Below are positions 44,601 through 51,757 of a stretch of 64,000 nt of DNA, one piece after another. The notes under the pieces were generated by a model. The model saw only the letters and a program-made list of their open reading frames with translations, ran no database searches and was not told the origin of the DNA. The position numbers and the translations under genes are program-made. Origin of the DNA: Eopsaltria australis (taxonomy: Eukaryota; Chordata; Aves; Passeriformes; Petroicidae); the NCBI GenBank assembly GCA_034509425.1, contig JAVTVJ010000992.1, positions 62,001 to 126,000 on the forward strand. The letters are read 5' to 3'. Positions within the stretch are counted from its first letter, which is position 1. Each line of letters begins with the position of its first letter.

Positions 44601-44913
44601 GGTGTGATCTGTATTTCTCATTTTATCACCCTTGCCTGCAGGAAATCCATCTTGCTTTCCTGAAGTGGCTGGAGGGGAACGTGGATGCTGAGGGATTGAG
44701 AGCATCCAGCAAGGTGTCCCTGAAATTTGTGTCGTCCTGTGAGCCCAAGGTGGAGGTGACCCCGTCCCTGATGCCGGTGATCACGGAGATGGGGAGCTTC
44801 TCCTCAGAACATTTCAGCCTCAAGACCTATCAGGAGAATCTCCAAACCAAGAAGCTGGGGAAGATCCTTCTTTTCACTGAGGTCACCACATCAACCATGA
44901 ATCTTCTGGATGG
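2383..44913 (+). CDS. HLCS: HLCS, holocarboxylase synthetase (biotin-protein ligase), 5' part, six exons, partial
   Basis: The spliced CDS joins 2383-2574, 5446-5598, 13639-13801, 15489-16354, 19965-20147 and 44642-44913. This gives 609 codons plus two bases of codon 610, with every junction in phase. Family knowledge: HLCS makes biotinyl-5'-AMP from biotin and ATP and transfers biotin to a lysine of the carboxylases. Recognised segments matching vertebrate HLCS as I recall it include '[18 protein letters not shown]', '[17 protein letters not shown]', '[14 protein letters not shown]', '[18 protein letters not shown]' and '[20 protein letters not shown]'. The first two lie in the linker and BPL_N-like domain, and the last marks the start of the BPL/LplA catalytic fold. 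The catalytic GRGG-type biotin/ATP loop and the C-terminal domain are not in the window. Introns are 2871, 8040, 1687, 3610, 24494 and more than 19087 bp. The identification is firm. The true transcription start and any further 5' non-coding exon are unknown. Confidence 0.96.
2575..5445 (+). other. HLCS: HLCS intron 1
   Basis: Bounded by GTAGAG and a good polypyrimidine/AG. Apart from a short TA/TG-rich microsatellite near 2917-2958 and a CR1 fragment at 3012-3260, it is unique sequence. No other exon or RNA is recognised. The first 100 bases are still CpG-rich and contain a short direct repeat around 'ttgccgcggtaacggggatg' (near 2600 and 2633). Confidence 0.8.
3012..3260 (-). mobile_element. 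CR1 LINE 3' fragment (minus)
   Basis: Starts with the reversed CR1 tail 'ccggaatggtttgggttgg' and 'aagggactttaaggatcatc', then the typical 'cttggacacttccagcagcc' and 'ccccgcctcccagggg' segments. Truncated at its far (5') end. Confidence 0.85.
5446..5598 (+). CDS. HLCS: HLCS coding exon 2 (residues 65-115)
   Basis: The acceptor is a pyrimidine-rich run ending in tgcag at 5445; the donor is GAG|GTGAGA at 5599. The exon is 153 bases, exactly 51 codons, phase 0 at both ends, so it reads straight from exon 1 (GEAQ) into [16 protein letters not shown] and ends SPKE. It belongs to the N-terminal extension upstream of the start used by the short human protein. No catalytic motif is expected. The second half is Ser/Glu-rich ([15 protein letters not shown]) and probably flexible. 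Skipping this exon would keep the frame, so alternative splicing could produce a shorter leader. Confidence 0.8.
5785..6135 (+). mobile_element. CR1 LINE 3' end (plus)
   Basis: Motifs 'gattgttcagcctggac', 'ggaattcccagatttgctg' and the tail 'ggtcccttccaacccaaccc' ending 'atgattctgtga'. From about 5930 onward it is nearly identical to the CR1 that ends each 2.83-kb duplicated unit. Its 5' part differs, marking the limit of the duplicated homology. Confidence 0.85.
7300..7475 (+). repeat. ATTTT pentanucleotide microsatellite (copy 1)
   Basis: About 170 bp of repeated TTTTA with a few interruptions (a TTTCA-like unit near 7399 and extra T residues). It is present at the same place in the second duplicated unit with a different length and interruption pattern. 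Confidence 0.95.
8518..8970 (+). mobile_element. CR1 LINE 3' end in copy 1 (plus)
   Basis: From 'gcccagcacagggaggacg' through 'cagcctggagaggag' and 'ggaattcccagatttgctg' to the tail 'ggtcccttccaaccc'. The 124- and 145-codon open frames on both strands here are repeat-derived and not genes. Confidence 0.88.
10130..10295 (+). repeat. ATTTT pentanucleotide microsatellite (copy 2)
   Basis: Paralogous to the tract at 7300-7475. It is purer, without the TTTCA-like interruption, but has T-run expansions near 10220-10235. Confidence 0.95.
11340..11795 (+). mobile_element. CR1 LINE 3' end in copy 2 (plus)
   Basis: The same element as 8518-8970, duplicated with the surrounding unit. The tail here reads 'cccattccatgattctgtga', a more canonical CR1 end than in the other copy. 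Confidence 0.88.
12420..13460 (+). repeat. 131-bp tandem array, eight units
   Basis: The landmark 'gtcttaca' falls at 12451, 12579, 12713, 12844, 12973, 13107, 13239 and 13371, a period of 128-134 bp. Each unit also carries 'gggaatgattccttggtact' or a close variant, and 'gaaacaaatccaaa'. Two unit subtypes seem to alternate, differing by 'gtaaagctttgat' versus 'agagtctcaat'. The open frames through it are repeat artefacts. Confidence 0.95.
13639..13801 (+). CDS. HLCS: HLCS coding exon 3 (residues 116-170)
   Basis: Acceptor tgttctag|ATT, donor GTTT|GTAAGT. The exon is 163 bases, entering in phase 0 and leaving in phase 1. It encodes [18 protein letters not shown] and ends in [17 protein letters not shown], which lines up with the start of the human 726-aa form (MEDRLHMDNGLVPQKIV). 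The residue matching human Met1 is Leu here (CTG, 13750-13752, residue 153). The residue matching human Met7 is kept as ATG at 13768-13770 (residue 159). The exon lies 178 bp downstream of a 131-bp tandem array. Exon identity is very secure because the next exon completes the codon as Ser and continues VHLQ as in human. Confidence 0.95.
13802..15488 (+). other. HLCS: HLCS intron 3
   Basis: A short T-rich intron with a small minus-strand CR1 remnant (13980-14070). An open frame of 161 codons from 14882 encodes a hydrophobic, low-complexity product. It matches no family I know and reflects T-richness. No other feature was seen. Confidence 0.8.
13980..14070 (-). mobile_element. CR1 LINE 3' remnant (minus)
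   Basis: A short reversed CR1 tail: 'gtggaatggtttgggatgg', then 'ccaccccctgccatggg' and 'cagggacaccttccactat'. Confidence 0.75.
15489..16354 (+). CDS. HLCS: HLCS coding exon 4, large exon (residues 170-458)
   Basis: Acceptor ttttccag|CT, donor CCCAG|GTGAGA. At 866 bases it is the largest exon, entering in phase 1 and leaving in phase 0. It runs from [12 protein letters not shown] through an acidic, probably coiled segment at about residues 205-222 ([16 protein letters not shown]). It then covers the conserved [20 protein letters not shown] region and most of the BPL_N (glutamine-amidotransferase-like) domain from about residue 290 ([11 protein letters not shown]). Within that domain are [27 protein letters not shown] and [15 protein letters not shown]. 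In the human enzyme this N-terminal domain helps recognise the carboxylase acceptor and does not perform catalysis. The reading frame continues into intron 4 to base 16483, but the donor is strong and the continuation is CR1 repeat, so it is not coding. Confidence 0.97.
16446..16625 (-). mobile_element. CR1 LINE 3' fragment (minus)
   Basis: A reversed tail 'aatcatggaatggttgggtt' followed by 'cactgtcccaggctgctcc' and 'caaatctgggaattccagcc'. It lies 90 bp downstream of the exon 4 donor and accounts for the apparent reading-frame extension there. Confidence 0.88.
16830..17420 (+). mobile_element. CR1 LINE 3' end with tandemly duplicated tail
   Basis: An older CR1 type: 'gaggaggaatttctgtcc', 'ggcagagccctggaataggg', 'tgctctggagacatccc', 'tgctccaggtgaccctgcc' and 'ggatcatctccagagatccc'. 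The last ~188 bp are repeated in tandem ('tccaggtgaccctgcctggg' at 17053 and 17241), with a segment between them that does not belong to the canonical CR1 tail. Confidence 0.75.
18622..18718 (-). mobile_element. CR1 LINE 3' remnant (minus)
   Basis: Reversed tail 'aatcatggaatggtttgggt', then 'ggggcagggacaccttcac', abutting the ATTC microsatellite. Confidence 0.8.
18718..18756 (+). repeat. ATTC tetranucleotide microsatellite
   Basis: About nine perfect ATTC (CATT) units directly following the CR1 remnant. Confidence 0.95.
18990..19745 (+). repeat. AT-rich tandem repeats (175-195 bp unit, then ~30-bp unit)
   Basis: The segment beginning 'caggtgagaaa' recurs near 19018, 19211 and 19387. Each copy runs through 'cagcttaattcacgtgactt' and 'ctaaaaagctcttccaattt' or close variants. 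The third copy grades into a dense array of 'atttcaattttaa' and 'catcatttcaattttaatgg' units to about 19745. Confidence 0.88.
19965..20147 (+). CDS. HLCS: HLCS coding exon 5 (residues 459-519)
   Basis: Acceptor tccttccag|GCC, donor GATGAG|GTAAGG. The exon is 183 bases, 61 codons, phase 0 at both ends. It encodes [20 protein letters not shown], then [20 protein letters not shown], then [21 protein letters not shown]. This is collinear with the human segment around [20 protein letters not shown] and its ALTPLYLLS end. It completes the BPL_N-like domain. Being symmetric, it could be skipped without a frameshift. The following intron is 24.5 kb. Confidence 0.96.
20235..20815 (+). repeat. AT-rich tandem duplications after exon 5
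   Basis: A 149-bp unit ('gagaattttcatcagatatt' at 20236, close variant at 20385) carries 'tccatcactgtttt' and 'ctggaaggagatc', which recur once more at 20601. From 20665 to 20815 there are three ~57-bp units of 'tttctatatatttctatatt' with 'tttatttctgttaa'. Confidence 0.85.
21844..22038 (+). other. Possible alternative terminal exon of HLCS (unconfirmed)
   Basis: A strong acceptor (pyrimidine run and 'ctccatag' ending at 21843) opens a frame in phase 0, exactly the phase left by exon 5. The frame runs 64 codons to TAG at 22036-22038. An AATAAA follows at about 22202. The start of the frame ([20 protein letters not shown]) resembles the exon 5 segment [10 protein letters not shown] and the human [10 protein letters not shown]. 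It could be a decayed duplicate of exon 5, an alternative 3' end producing a truncated protein, or coincidence. No clear donor is visible. Confidence 0.3.
25088..25480 (-). mobile_element. CR1 LINE 3' end (minus), left arm of inverted pair
   Basis: Starts with the reversed tail 'cacagaatcatcaaggttgg', then 'aggatcacccagtgccacc', 'ctgggcagctcattccaagg' and 'ccccctgagcctcctttgc'. It is the reverse complement of the element at 25640-26040. Confidence 0.88.
25640..26040 (+). mobile_element. CR1 LINE 3' end (plus), right arm of inverted pair
   Basis: 'gggaggagcagctgaggga', 'ctcagcctggagaagagg', 'ccttggaatgagctgccc', 'ggtggcactgggtgacccc' and a tail near 'ccttgatgattccatgaca'. It pairs with the inverted copy 160 bp to its left. 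Confidence 0.88.
26325..26585 (+). mobile_element. CR1 LINE 3' end (plus)
   Basis: 'caggaattgttccctggga', 'gaattcccagatttgctgtg', 'ccaaggatgtccaggttggc' and the tail 'cgtccctcccaacccaaacc' followed by 'attctggaattct'. Same subfamily as the copies at 1.5, 52.9 and 62.9 kb. Confidence 0.88.
26590..35480. other. Repeat-poor intronic stretch
   Basis: Nearly 9 kb without recognisable CR1, LTR or long tandem repeats, apart from AT-rich patches (28440-28640), a 17-bp A run near 34524 and a few TA runs. No exon, tRNA or other RNA gene was recognised and no ORF is convincing. It includes some CpG-containing islets (near 27945, 28120, 35310). Confidence 0.5.
35488..36465 (+). repeat. 198-bp higher-order tandem array, five units
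   Basis: The landmark 'gcagaaacctcgagtaggcc' occurs at 35488, 35686, 35891 and 36085, with a mutated copy at 36284 (spacing 198, 205, 194, 199). Each unit contains two or three ~31-bp sub-units of the type 'accctgctccatcaaattaa' plus 'ggagttttta'. It ends with 'taagtagactgttgg'. Confidence 0.95.
36706..36784 (+). repeat. CTC (TCC) trinucleotide tract
   Basis: About 25 units of CCT/TCC with a single CCCCCT interruption near 36720, pure pyrimidine on this strand. The polyproline, polyserine and polyglycine open frames over it are artefacts. Confidence 0.97.
38116..38202 (+). repeat. ATTTTT hexanucleotide microsatellite
   Basis: About 14 units of ATTTTT in an otherwise AT-rich stretch. Confidence 0.95.
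38514..38546 (+). repeat. AT dinucleotide tract
   Basis: A run of TA/AT with flanking 'aaatagatatataaatatat'. Similar short tracts occur near 39045-39090 and 49640. Confidence 0.85.
38623..38678. repeat. AT-rich near-perfect palindrome
   Basis: The arms 'cataatttaaatttaaa' and 'tttaaatttaaattatg' face each other across a centre near 38650. With 'ttaattaa' blocks on both sides, each arm is about 25 bp with one length mismatch. Confidence 0.85.
40625..40868 (+). mobile_element. CR1 LINE 3' end (plus)
   Basis: 'atattgggaagaatttgttc', 'ttcccagagaggttgtgga', 'ctggaagtgcccaaggccag' and the tail 'cccttccaacccaagccatc' followed by a degenerate 'gtggttctgcaattct'. Confidence 0.85.
41228..42126 (+). 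repeat. 327-bp tandem repeat, three units (third split by an LTR)
   Basis: The landmark 'gctgctgcag' falls at 41228, 41555 and 41882, exactly 327 bp apart. Each unit also has 'gggaattccagctggatcct', 'tttcatggtacaataatg' and 'ttcttacagtaaaa'. The third unit is cut at 42126 by the LTR and resumes at 42650-42745. Confidence 0.95.
42127..42649 (+). mobile_element. Solo LTR, 523 bp, with 4-bp target-site duplication
   Basis: The insert begins TGATGCCT and ends AGGCATCA, an 8-bp inverted terminal pair starting TG and ending CA. It is flanked on both sides by GAAG, which is single in the other 327-bp units, so the empty site is known from the paralogous units. A TATAAA at about 42521 and four copies of a 33-bp repeat upstream of it suggest U3-R-U5 in + orientation (inference). 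No internal viral sequence remains. The family is not recognised; a 4-bp duplication is typical of gammaretrovirus-like ERVs. Confidence 0.78.
42403..42515 (+). repeat. 33-bp direct repeats inside the solo LTR
   Basis: 'gtgtttggtctct' recurs at 42403, 42436, 42469 and, partly, 42502. Units are separated by 'aactctccgtggttycaggg'. They sit directly upstream of the putative TATA box, the position of enhancer repeats in U3. Confidence 0.93.
42650..42745 (+). repeat. Continuation of the 327-bp repeat after the LTR
   Basis: 'gaagttcttacagtaaaa', then 'gaaactttgttaaacatgc' and 'tattttcttaggaa' match the end of the other units, so the LTR landed in an already existing array. Confidence 0.9.
44642..44913 (+). 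CDS. HLCS: HLCS coding exon 6 (residues 520-609), last exon in window
   Basis: Acceptor cttgcctgcag|GAA, donor GATGG|GTAAGA. The exon is 272 bases, entering in phase 0 and leaving in phase 2. It begins [18 protein letters not shown], runs through [18 protein letters not shown], and ends [20 protein letters not shown]. That end is the first strand and helix of the biotin-ligase catalytic domain. The next exon should begin with the third base of a Gly codon and lead to the biotin-binding RG-rich loop, but nothing like it is present in the remaining 19 kb. The gene is therefore cut by the window edge, not by mutation. Confidence 0.96.
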
Positions 44914-47658
44914 GTAAGATGGAGATCCTGAATTAACTTTCATTTTGGGAATTTATAATTATGGTAACACACAATGTCCAGAAAGAAACTGGGCACAAAA
45001 TACAGAGCTTTGTGTTCATGGGGTATTAATTGATAATATATAAAATACTGAGCTATAAAGGGTGGGGAAAGCTGAGCGGGAAAACTTTTTGCTTGGTAGT
45101 GGAGTTTAGTTTTTATTCCTCTTAACATCACTGTAAGGAAATTTAATTGAATAAATATTCATATTTAGGAGATGAAATACATTCTCTAGAGCAAGTCATT
45201 TTCTAAGCCTGTTATTTGAGAGAAGTGATACCAAGCAGTTTGTGCCCCTAATTTTACCATTTCTGTTTTCTCTCATTTCTTTTGCTGAATATTCCACTAA
45301 AAAAGCTCCTTAGTGCTTGGATTGGGTTTTTAAAACCTGGATTAGGCTTCTGGTAGAGGTTCTTTCATCATCACACAGATGAGCCTTGTGAATGAGCTGG
45401 GGGATATCTTAGAGGAGGTTGTTCATTGGAGTTGAAATGGGATTAAGTGATAGGAAAATCACAGTTCCTAAATCTCAGCTTGGAGTCTGGGTACAAAGGC
45501 TGCACTGTTGTGTTTAGTGGAACTCTGATGGAAAAAAAGTGGTTTTGGGAAGTTGTTGCTCTTCAGGACAGAAACTCTAAGCCAGCAGCTGTAAACTCGT
45601 GTGGCAGCTACTTTTGAATATCAGGGTTAATTAATCTGCAGAAATTGCAGATGAATTTTACAGGTGAAAAACAACCTCAGGAATTTTGTTTGGGATTTTT
45701 TTCTTTAATCGAGATTAAATTGCCTTGAGTTTTATTGTCAGTGCTGAGTTAACCAGCAATAACAGCTTCAGTTCTCAGCCTGAGAGCCTAAATTGCAAAT
45801 TATGGACAAATACAAATTTCAATTCCAAGCTATTCCCTGTGTCCACACATTAAAAAAATGTTGCTGTCTAATTTTGCCAATCCTCTTCCCCAGATTAACA
45901 TCCTGCAGCTGATTTTGCAGTGGCTTTTGGTGAGATGGAGATTTGTTAATTTGATAAGAGGCCAGGAAGATTTATTGTAATAGAAATTCAGTTATTTGTA
46001 GCATTTGCTTCTTCATTTTTAGTGCTCACAGCATGTCCAGCCCACAGGCTTGAAGAAATTGGTGATAATTGAATAAATCAAGAGGTTTCTTCCCTCACAG
46101 TTGGTTTTGGTTCTCAGTGACTTCATTCCAACATCTCAGCAAAATGAACTGTTTAATTCAGGGTTTTGTGATTCGGTTTGGATCAAAGCTAAATAGAATC
46201 TGACCAATTTATGAATAATTGATGAATTATCAAGGCAAGGGAGATAAGAGAAGGGGTCTTGGTTTTTCAGTTGTGTTTAATGGTTGTTTTTTTTTATTAA
46301 ATAATCTAAATATAATGAAGCCATTACAGATGTAGGTCTTCAAGATTCCCCCATCTTGATGAGGCTTAAATAGTTAATTTTCAGGTAAGTTGTAAACTAC
46401 AGGTCCTGACTTTACATATCTTATGCTGAGAAGATGGTCCTAGACAGTTTATAAATTGAATTATTAATTCATTAATAATCTATCTTAGATTAAATTTATC
46501 TTACAAAAAGACCTTTGTCTTATTAAGTTAAAATATTTGACTAAAGTATTATGGTGGATGTTGTAAGTACTGTGTTGTCGTGGATAATAGGATGATGCAA
46601 TCCTTGTGATTTGCAGTTCTGTGAAGAGCTTGAGATTTAAATGATAAAATTATGATGCAAACTGAAATGGAAATTGATGCAAAAATCAGGTAATTTTTAT
46701 TGAGGGAAAAAGTTACCAGATTTTTAAGGTGCTTGCAAAGGAACCAATCTGAATTTGTTAGGATGTGTGTGTGGTGCTTGTGTCTAATTGCCAGTTCTGA
46801 ATGAAAGGAAAACACATCTCAGGAAAAACAAATTTATTTGCTAGAAGAAAAAATAGTTACTTATTGATCCTTTAGGATTCCCAGGAAAACATTGCAACAC
46901 TTTCTTTGTGTAATCAGGCATTACATGATGGACTCTGTTAGGGTCTCCTCCAAATTTTACCGAGTTTTGATGGTTAAAAATACGATGTAGACACTTCAAG
47001 AACTTAATGACTGGGATTTGTCATGAAGTAAATTATTTAATGAGCAGATTATCAAAAAAAATTCAGCATTTAACTTTGGTGACTTCACATTTTCTCATTC
47101 CTCTCCCACCAACTGGACACCAAACCTTTGCCTCCTTTTTCCACTTCCCCAAACATCTGTACCCCCCAAAAATGAAGAGGTGGAAGGGGGAAAAAGGGGG
47201 CTGGAATTAATTTAATGGCTGAGCAACCTCACAGTAGAGAAACAGCCGGAGCCTAATAGGGGCCTTTGTCTGCATTTCCACCCTGGCTGAGAACGTGCCA
47301 GTCAAAAGTCAGGCAGCAGGAACAGGTGGGAGCTATTAGACCTGTCATAAAGTTTGAAAAATTGATTCTGGAGGCTGAGGGAATAGATTGGACTTGACAG
47401 TGTTGTCCTAAAGATTCTAAGGGAAAAGTTGTGTCGTTTTAATTTGGGATCCCTTGATTGTTCATTAGCTCTCCAGATGGTGCTTGGGGCATTCGGTGCT
47501 CACTGTACTGTCCCTGGCCTGCATTTGTGTGTTCTGAGGTCACAGCAGAGTGGGAATTCACCTGTAGGTACCCAAAATCAAATGGCATCGGCCTAATGGT
47601 CAGATAAAAATTCCTTAAAATGTCATATGTTGTTTTAAATGGTCAATATTCCTTCTCT

Positions 47659-48243
47659 GATTTCATGTTGAAACTTCTTTCAGGCTGTTTTTTAAAGCAT
47701 TGCAGTTTTTATTTCTCAAACTGAAATTTCAAACTTGAAATTTCCCCAAACATTAGAATCTTGGTTTTTGCTCTAGAAGGATATTCTTCCTGTGAGTTTC
47801 AGAGACCTTTTCTTCCCGGCTGTTTATCCCAATGCCCCACCTGACCAGGTTATCCCTGCCAGAATCAGTTCCACTTTCTGTGGCTCCTCAGAGCATCCCT
47901 GGGAGTGCAGGTTTTAAACTGAAACCATTGTCCCCAAATATTAGATCTTAAATTATTAATATTTCTCCTGTGATTTCATGCTAAAACTCATTTCAGGCTG
48001 TTTTTTAAAGCATTGCAGTTTTTATTTCTCAAACTGAAATTTCAAACTTGAAATGTCTCCAAATATTAGAATCTTGTTTTTTGCTCTAGAAGGAGATTCT
48101 TCCTGTGAGTTTCAGAGATCTTTTCTTCCCAGCTGTATATCCCAATGCCCCACCTGACCAGGTTATCCCTGCCAGAATCAGTTCCACTTTCTGTGGCCCC
48201 TCAGAGCATCCCTGGGAGTGCAGGTCTTAAACTGAAACCATTG
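47659..48243 (+). repeat. 313-bp tandem duplication
   Basis: 'caggctgttttttaaagcat' occurs at 47681 and 47994. The copies continue in parallel through 'ctcaaactgaaatttcaaac', 'cccacctgaccaggttatcc' and 'agcatccctgggagtgcagg', with a few substitutions. Confidence 0.95.
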
Positions 48244-48822
48244 TTTTTGAGGCTGCTTTAGTGCTACAAGTGTTATATTATACACACACACTCATTACAC
48301 TCATAAGAGTTGAGATTAACAAAGAAATATTTCTTTTTCTAGTATTTCTGCACACTCTAATTGGCTGGAATGGTTACATGAGCATTTCATTAAAATTAAA
48401 TTAATTAGGTATAAATTTCAGTTTTATGCTTTATCTTAGATCCTGTTTCAATATTTTAGTTGGCAGAAAATTTGATTTACACGTGACTAAGCCAGCAAGG
48501 GATGTATTCTGCACGAAATGCCATCGTGGATCCCTTTCCCCCAGTATATAAGAAGCACAAAGTGCCATTGTTAGGGAAAGTTTGACACAAAAGTGGTGAA
48601 TTTTAGTGGAAGTGAAATGTGGGCTGGGGTTCCTTTCATAACTGCTGAATAGGAAATTTAAATAAAATGTCAGTTGAGAATAAACAATTTCCAAACAGCT
48701 AAAAGCTTTGCAGGAGAAGATCTTTTCCTTTGTTGGTGCCCTTTTATTTTTCAAGATTTATGTTGTTGAATGTTGAAAAATTGAACTGCAGCTCTAATTT
48801 TGGGAAGTGGGCAGGAAGCCTC

Positions 48823-48862
48823 ATTTTATTTGAAAACTCTTGGTTGAGTTTTCAAATAAAAT
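48823..48862. repeat. Perfect 17-bp inverted repeat with 6-nt loop
   Basis: 'attttatttgaaaactc' (48823-48839) and 'gagttttcaaataaaat' (48846-48862) are exact reverse complements separated by TTGGTT. Confidence 0.95.
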
Positions 48863-49069
48863 TTGGATTGAGCTGATGCAGGTCTGAGTTAAGGAAAACC
48901 AGTTTGTAATTGAAGGAGAAGGGAATGGCACTTCAGGGGCAAACAGGCTGAGTTTGACAAACGGTGTTAGGGGCTGGGGGATTTTTAATTTGGTTTTCAG
49001 ATCCTTGTATTGTTTTACTCCTTGCACCTCGGTGATCCCTCTTATTCTCCACTGAAACTGTATTTTTAA

Positions 49070-49140
49070 GAAACTGAATGATTGGGATGAACTTTAAGAC
49101 CACTTCCCACCCAAAAAGTTCCATGATTCTGTGATAATCT
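49070..49140 (+). mobile_element. CR1 LINE 3' tail remnant (plus)
   Basis: 'gggatgaactttaagaccac', then 'ttccatgattctgtgataat', a degenerate CR1 end. Confidence 0.6.
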
Positions 49141-50594
49141 TCATGTTTTAGCATGGTGAGACTCTCCTAGCACATTATTAGCCTGCTAAAAATGAGTATT
49201 TTATCAGCAAAATGAGTATTTTATCACCCACATTACCAGTTTGTATAAATTAACCCTCTCCACCATCCTCCCTCAGGAGTTTTGGTTGGGGAGTTGGAGA
49301 ACACCAACTCCAAGGAAGGATTCTTCCTTGCAGGAAAGGTGTCTTTTTCTCAGGATAGAGGAAATTTAAATAGGAAATTAAAAAACCATGTGCTGTTCCA
49401 TAGGTCAGATGCATTTAAACACTATACTCTATTCTCAATCTTTTCTGCAGCTAAATAACCCAAAAATATTTTGTCAGATATTGAGGTCACAATAGTTCAT
49501 ATTTGCCTTTAAAAACTCAAATTCCTTAATTTTGTTGAATTGGGATGGGATAGGGATGCTTTGCTTGATGAATGTCTTACTTAAAATCCAAAATTAGATT
49601 CTGAGAGATGTAGATCTGCTCTTTACATTCCTAGATATAGAAATATATATATATATAACATATTCCTTCATTATTTATGTCACTTTTATTACTAACTTTG
49701 AAACTTCCATTTTAAAATTTATTTATATGGTTGAAGGACTTCCTATCCTCAAAACAAAAAGTTGGTGCATTAAATTGCAGCTTCTGTGCTTTTCTTCCTT
49801 AAGGGTGTTTTTTTTTTATATTCAGTATTTTGTGCCTTCCTTTGGTGCTAAAGATCAGCTCAGATAACAGAGTAAGGTTTGTTACCCTTAAATCAAATCA
49901 AATTAAGTTCAACTGTAGGGGTTTTTTTTTGCTAATTTACTTTTAAATGTGTAATATTTCATACTTTATTCTGCCATTCATTTATGGGCAGTGATTTGCA
50001 CCACTCAGTGCTGGAGGAAACTCAGCCTGATAACAAAAGATCCCGCAGGAATTTCTGTCACCCAGCCAAGAGTCTGTTCCCTCCCTGGCCTGTAAAAAGG
50101 GAAGAATTCAGAAATTTTTGGCTCTGATTTGGTCCTGTGCCATTCCCAGACCCTTCCCTGCCATTCCCTTTTCCATGACCCCCTTGCTGAAGGATTTCTC
50201 TGTTGGGATTTGGCGTCTCCTTTGCGTCGCTTTTTCCCTGATTTTCTTCCCACCTGTTGTGCACCGTTCCCGAGCACCCCGAACAATCAGGTCCCTATTT
50301 TCCTGTCACGCACCTTGTGCTCCTGATTTTCCATGGAATTTTAGGCAAAATGTGCCTTTCTTTCTTTCTTTTTATCGTGTAAAATCAGTGGATTTTCTTC
50401 CTTTTAACGGAGTGGGCCCCCCGCTTGCAGCGCAGAGGGAGGTTTGGCATTCCCGATGGGAATTGAGTCATAAAATAAAGATACCCATTAGGCAGAGCAA
50501 TTAACCCGTGCTGAACTCGTGGCTGATGGGATTTCCCTGCTGCTGGAAGTTCCTGAACAATCCCCGTTATCACAGGGACACAGCCACAGCCTCG

Positions 50595-51757
50595 GAGCAT
50601 CCTTAAATGTGAGGGGAATGGGTCCTTAAATCTGGGGGGAATAATTCCTTAAAAATATGGGGGGAATCCTTCCTTAAATCTGAGGGGAAGGAATCATTCC
50701 ATAAGTCTAAGAGGAGTAATTCCTTAAATCTGAGAGGAATTGTTCTTTGAATCTGAGGGGAATCCTTCCTTAAATCTGAGGGGAAGGAATCATTCCTTAA
50801 GTCTAAGAGGAGTAATTCCTTAAATCTGAGAGGAGTTGTTCTTTGAATCTGAGGGGAATCCTTCCTTAAATCTGAGAGGAATCATTCCTTAAATCTAGGG
50901 GGAATCATTCCTAGAATCTTAGGGGAAGGAATAATTCCTTAAGTCTAAGGGGAATAATTCTTGGAATCTGTGGGTAATTGTTCCATATATCTCAGGGGAA
51001 TCATTCCTTAAATCTGAGGGGAATCATTCTTTAAATCTGAGGGGAATTGTTCCTTAAATCTGAGGAGAGTCATTCCTTAAATCTGAGGGGAATCATTCCT
51101 TAAAACTTAGGGGAAGGAATAATTCTTTAAATCTGAGGAGAATTGTTCTTTAAATCTCAGAGGAATAATTCCTTAAATATGAGGGGAATCCTTCCTTAAA
51201 TTGAGGGGAAGGAATCATTCCTTAGGTCTAAAGGGAATAATTCCTTAAATCTGAGGGGAATCATCCTTTAAACCTGAGGGGAAGAATCATTCCTTAAATC
51301 TGAGGGGAATCATTCCTTAAATCTGATGGGAATTGTTCCTTTAATCTGAGAAGAATCAGTCTTTAAATCTGAGGCGAATTGTTCTTTAAATCTGAGGGGA
51401 ATCATTCCTTAAATGTGGGGGGAATTGTTCTTTAAATGTGGGGGGAATTGTTCTTTAAATCTGAGGGGAAGGAATCATTCCTTGAATCTGAGAAGAATAG
51501 TTTTTTAAATCTAAGGGGAATTGTTCCTTAAATCTGAGGGTAATGGTTGTTTAACTCTGAGGAGAATTGTTGTTTAAATCTGGGAGAAATTGTTCCTTAA
51601 ATCTGGGGGGAATCCTTCCTTAAAGCAAAGGGGAAGGAATAATTCCTTAAATTTGAGGGGAATCATTCCTTGAATCTGAGAGGAATCCTTCCTTAAATCT
51701 GAGGGGAATGGTTCTTTAAATCTGAGGGGAATAATTCCCTAAATCTGAGAGGAAACC
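50595..51757 (+). repeat. Minisatellite of ~22-bp unit, about 1.15 kb
   Basis: More than 50 imperfect copies of 'ccttaaatctgaggggaatc' plus 'att', with common variants (ctttaaatctgag, ggggaaggaatcattcc). Some longer blocks repeat as larger units (for example 50644-50760 and 50760-50880), a sign of higher-order duplication. Confidence 0.97.

Larger units (their letters stand above)
20148..44641 (+). other. HLCS: HLCS intron 5 (24.5 kb)
   Basis: Contents in order: AT-rich duplications (20235-20815); a possible cryptic terminal exon (21844-22038); unique sequence (22040-25080); an inverted CR1 pair (25088-26040); another CR1 (26325-26585); a repeat-poor stretch (26590-35480) with an AT-rich patch near 28440-28640; a 198-bp array (35488-36465); a CTC tract; ATTTTT and AT microsatellites; a CR1 at 40.65 kb; a 327-bp array split by a solo LTR (41228-42745); and unique sequence to exon 6. 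Confidence 0.85.
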
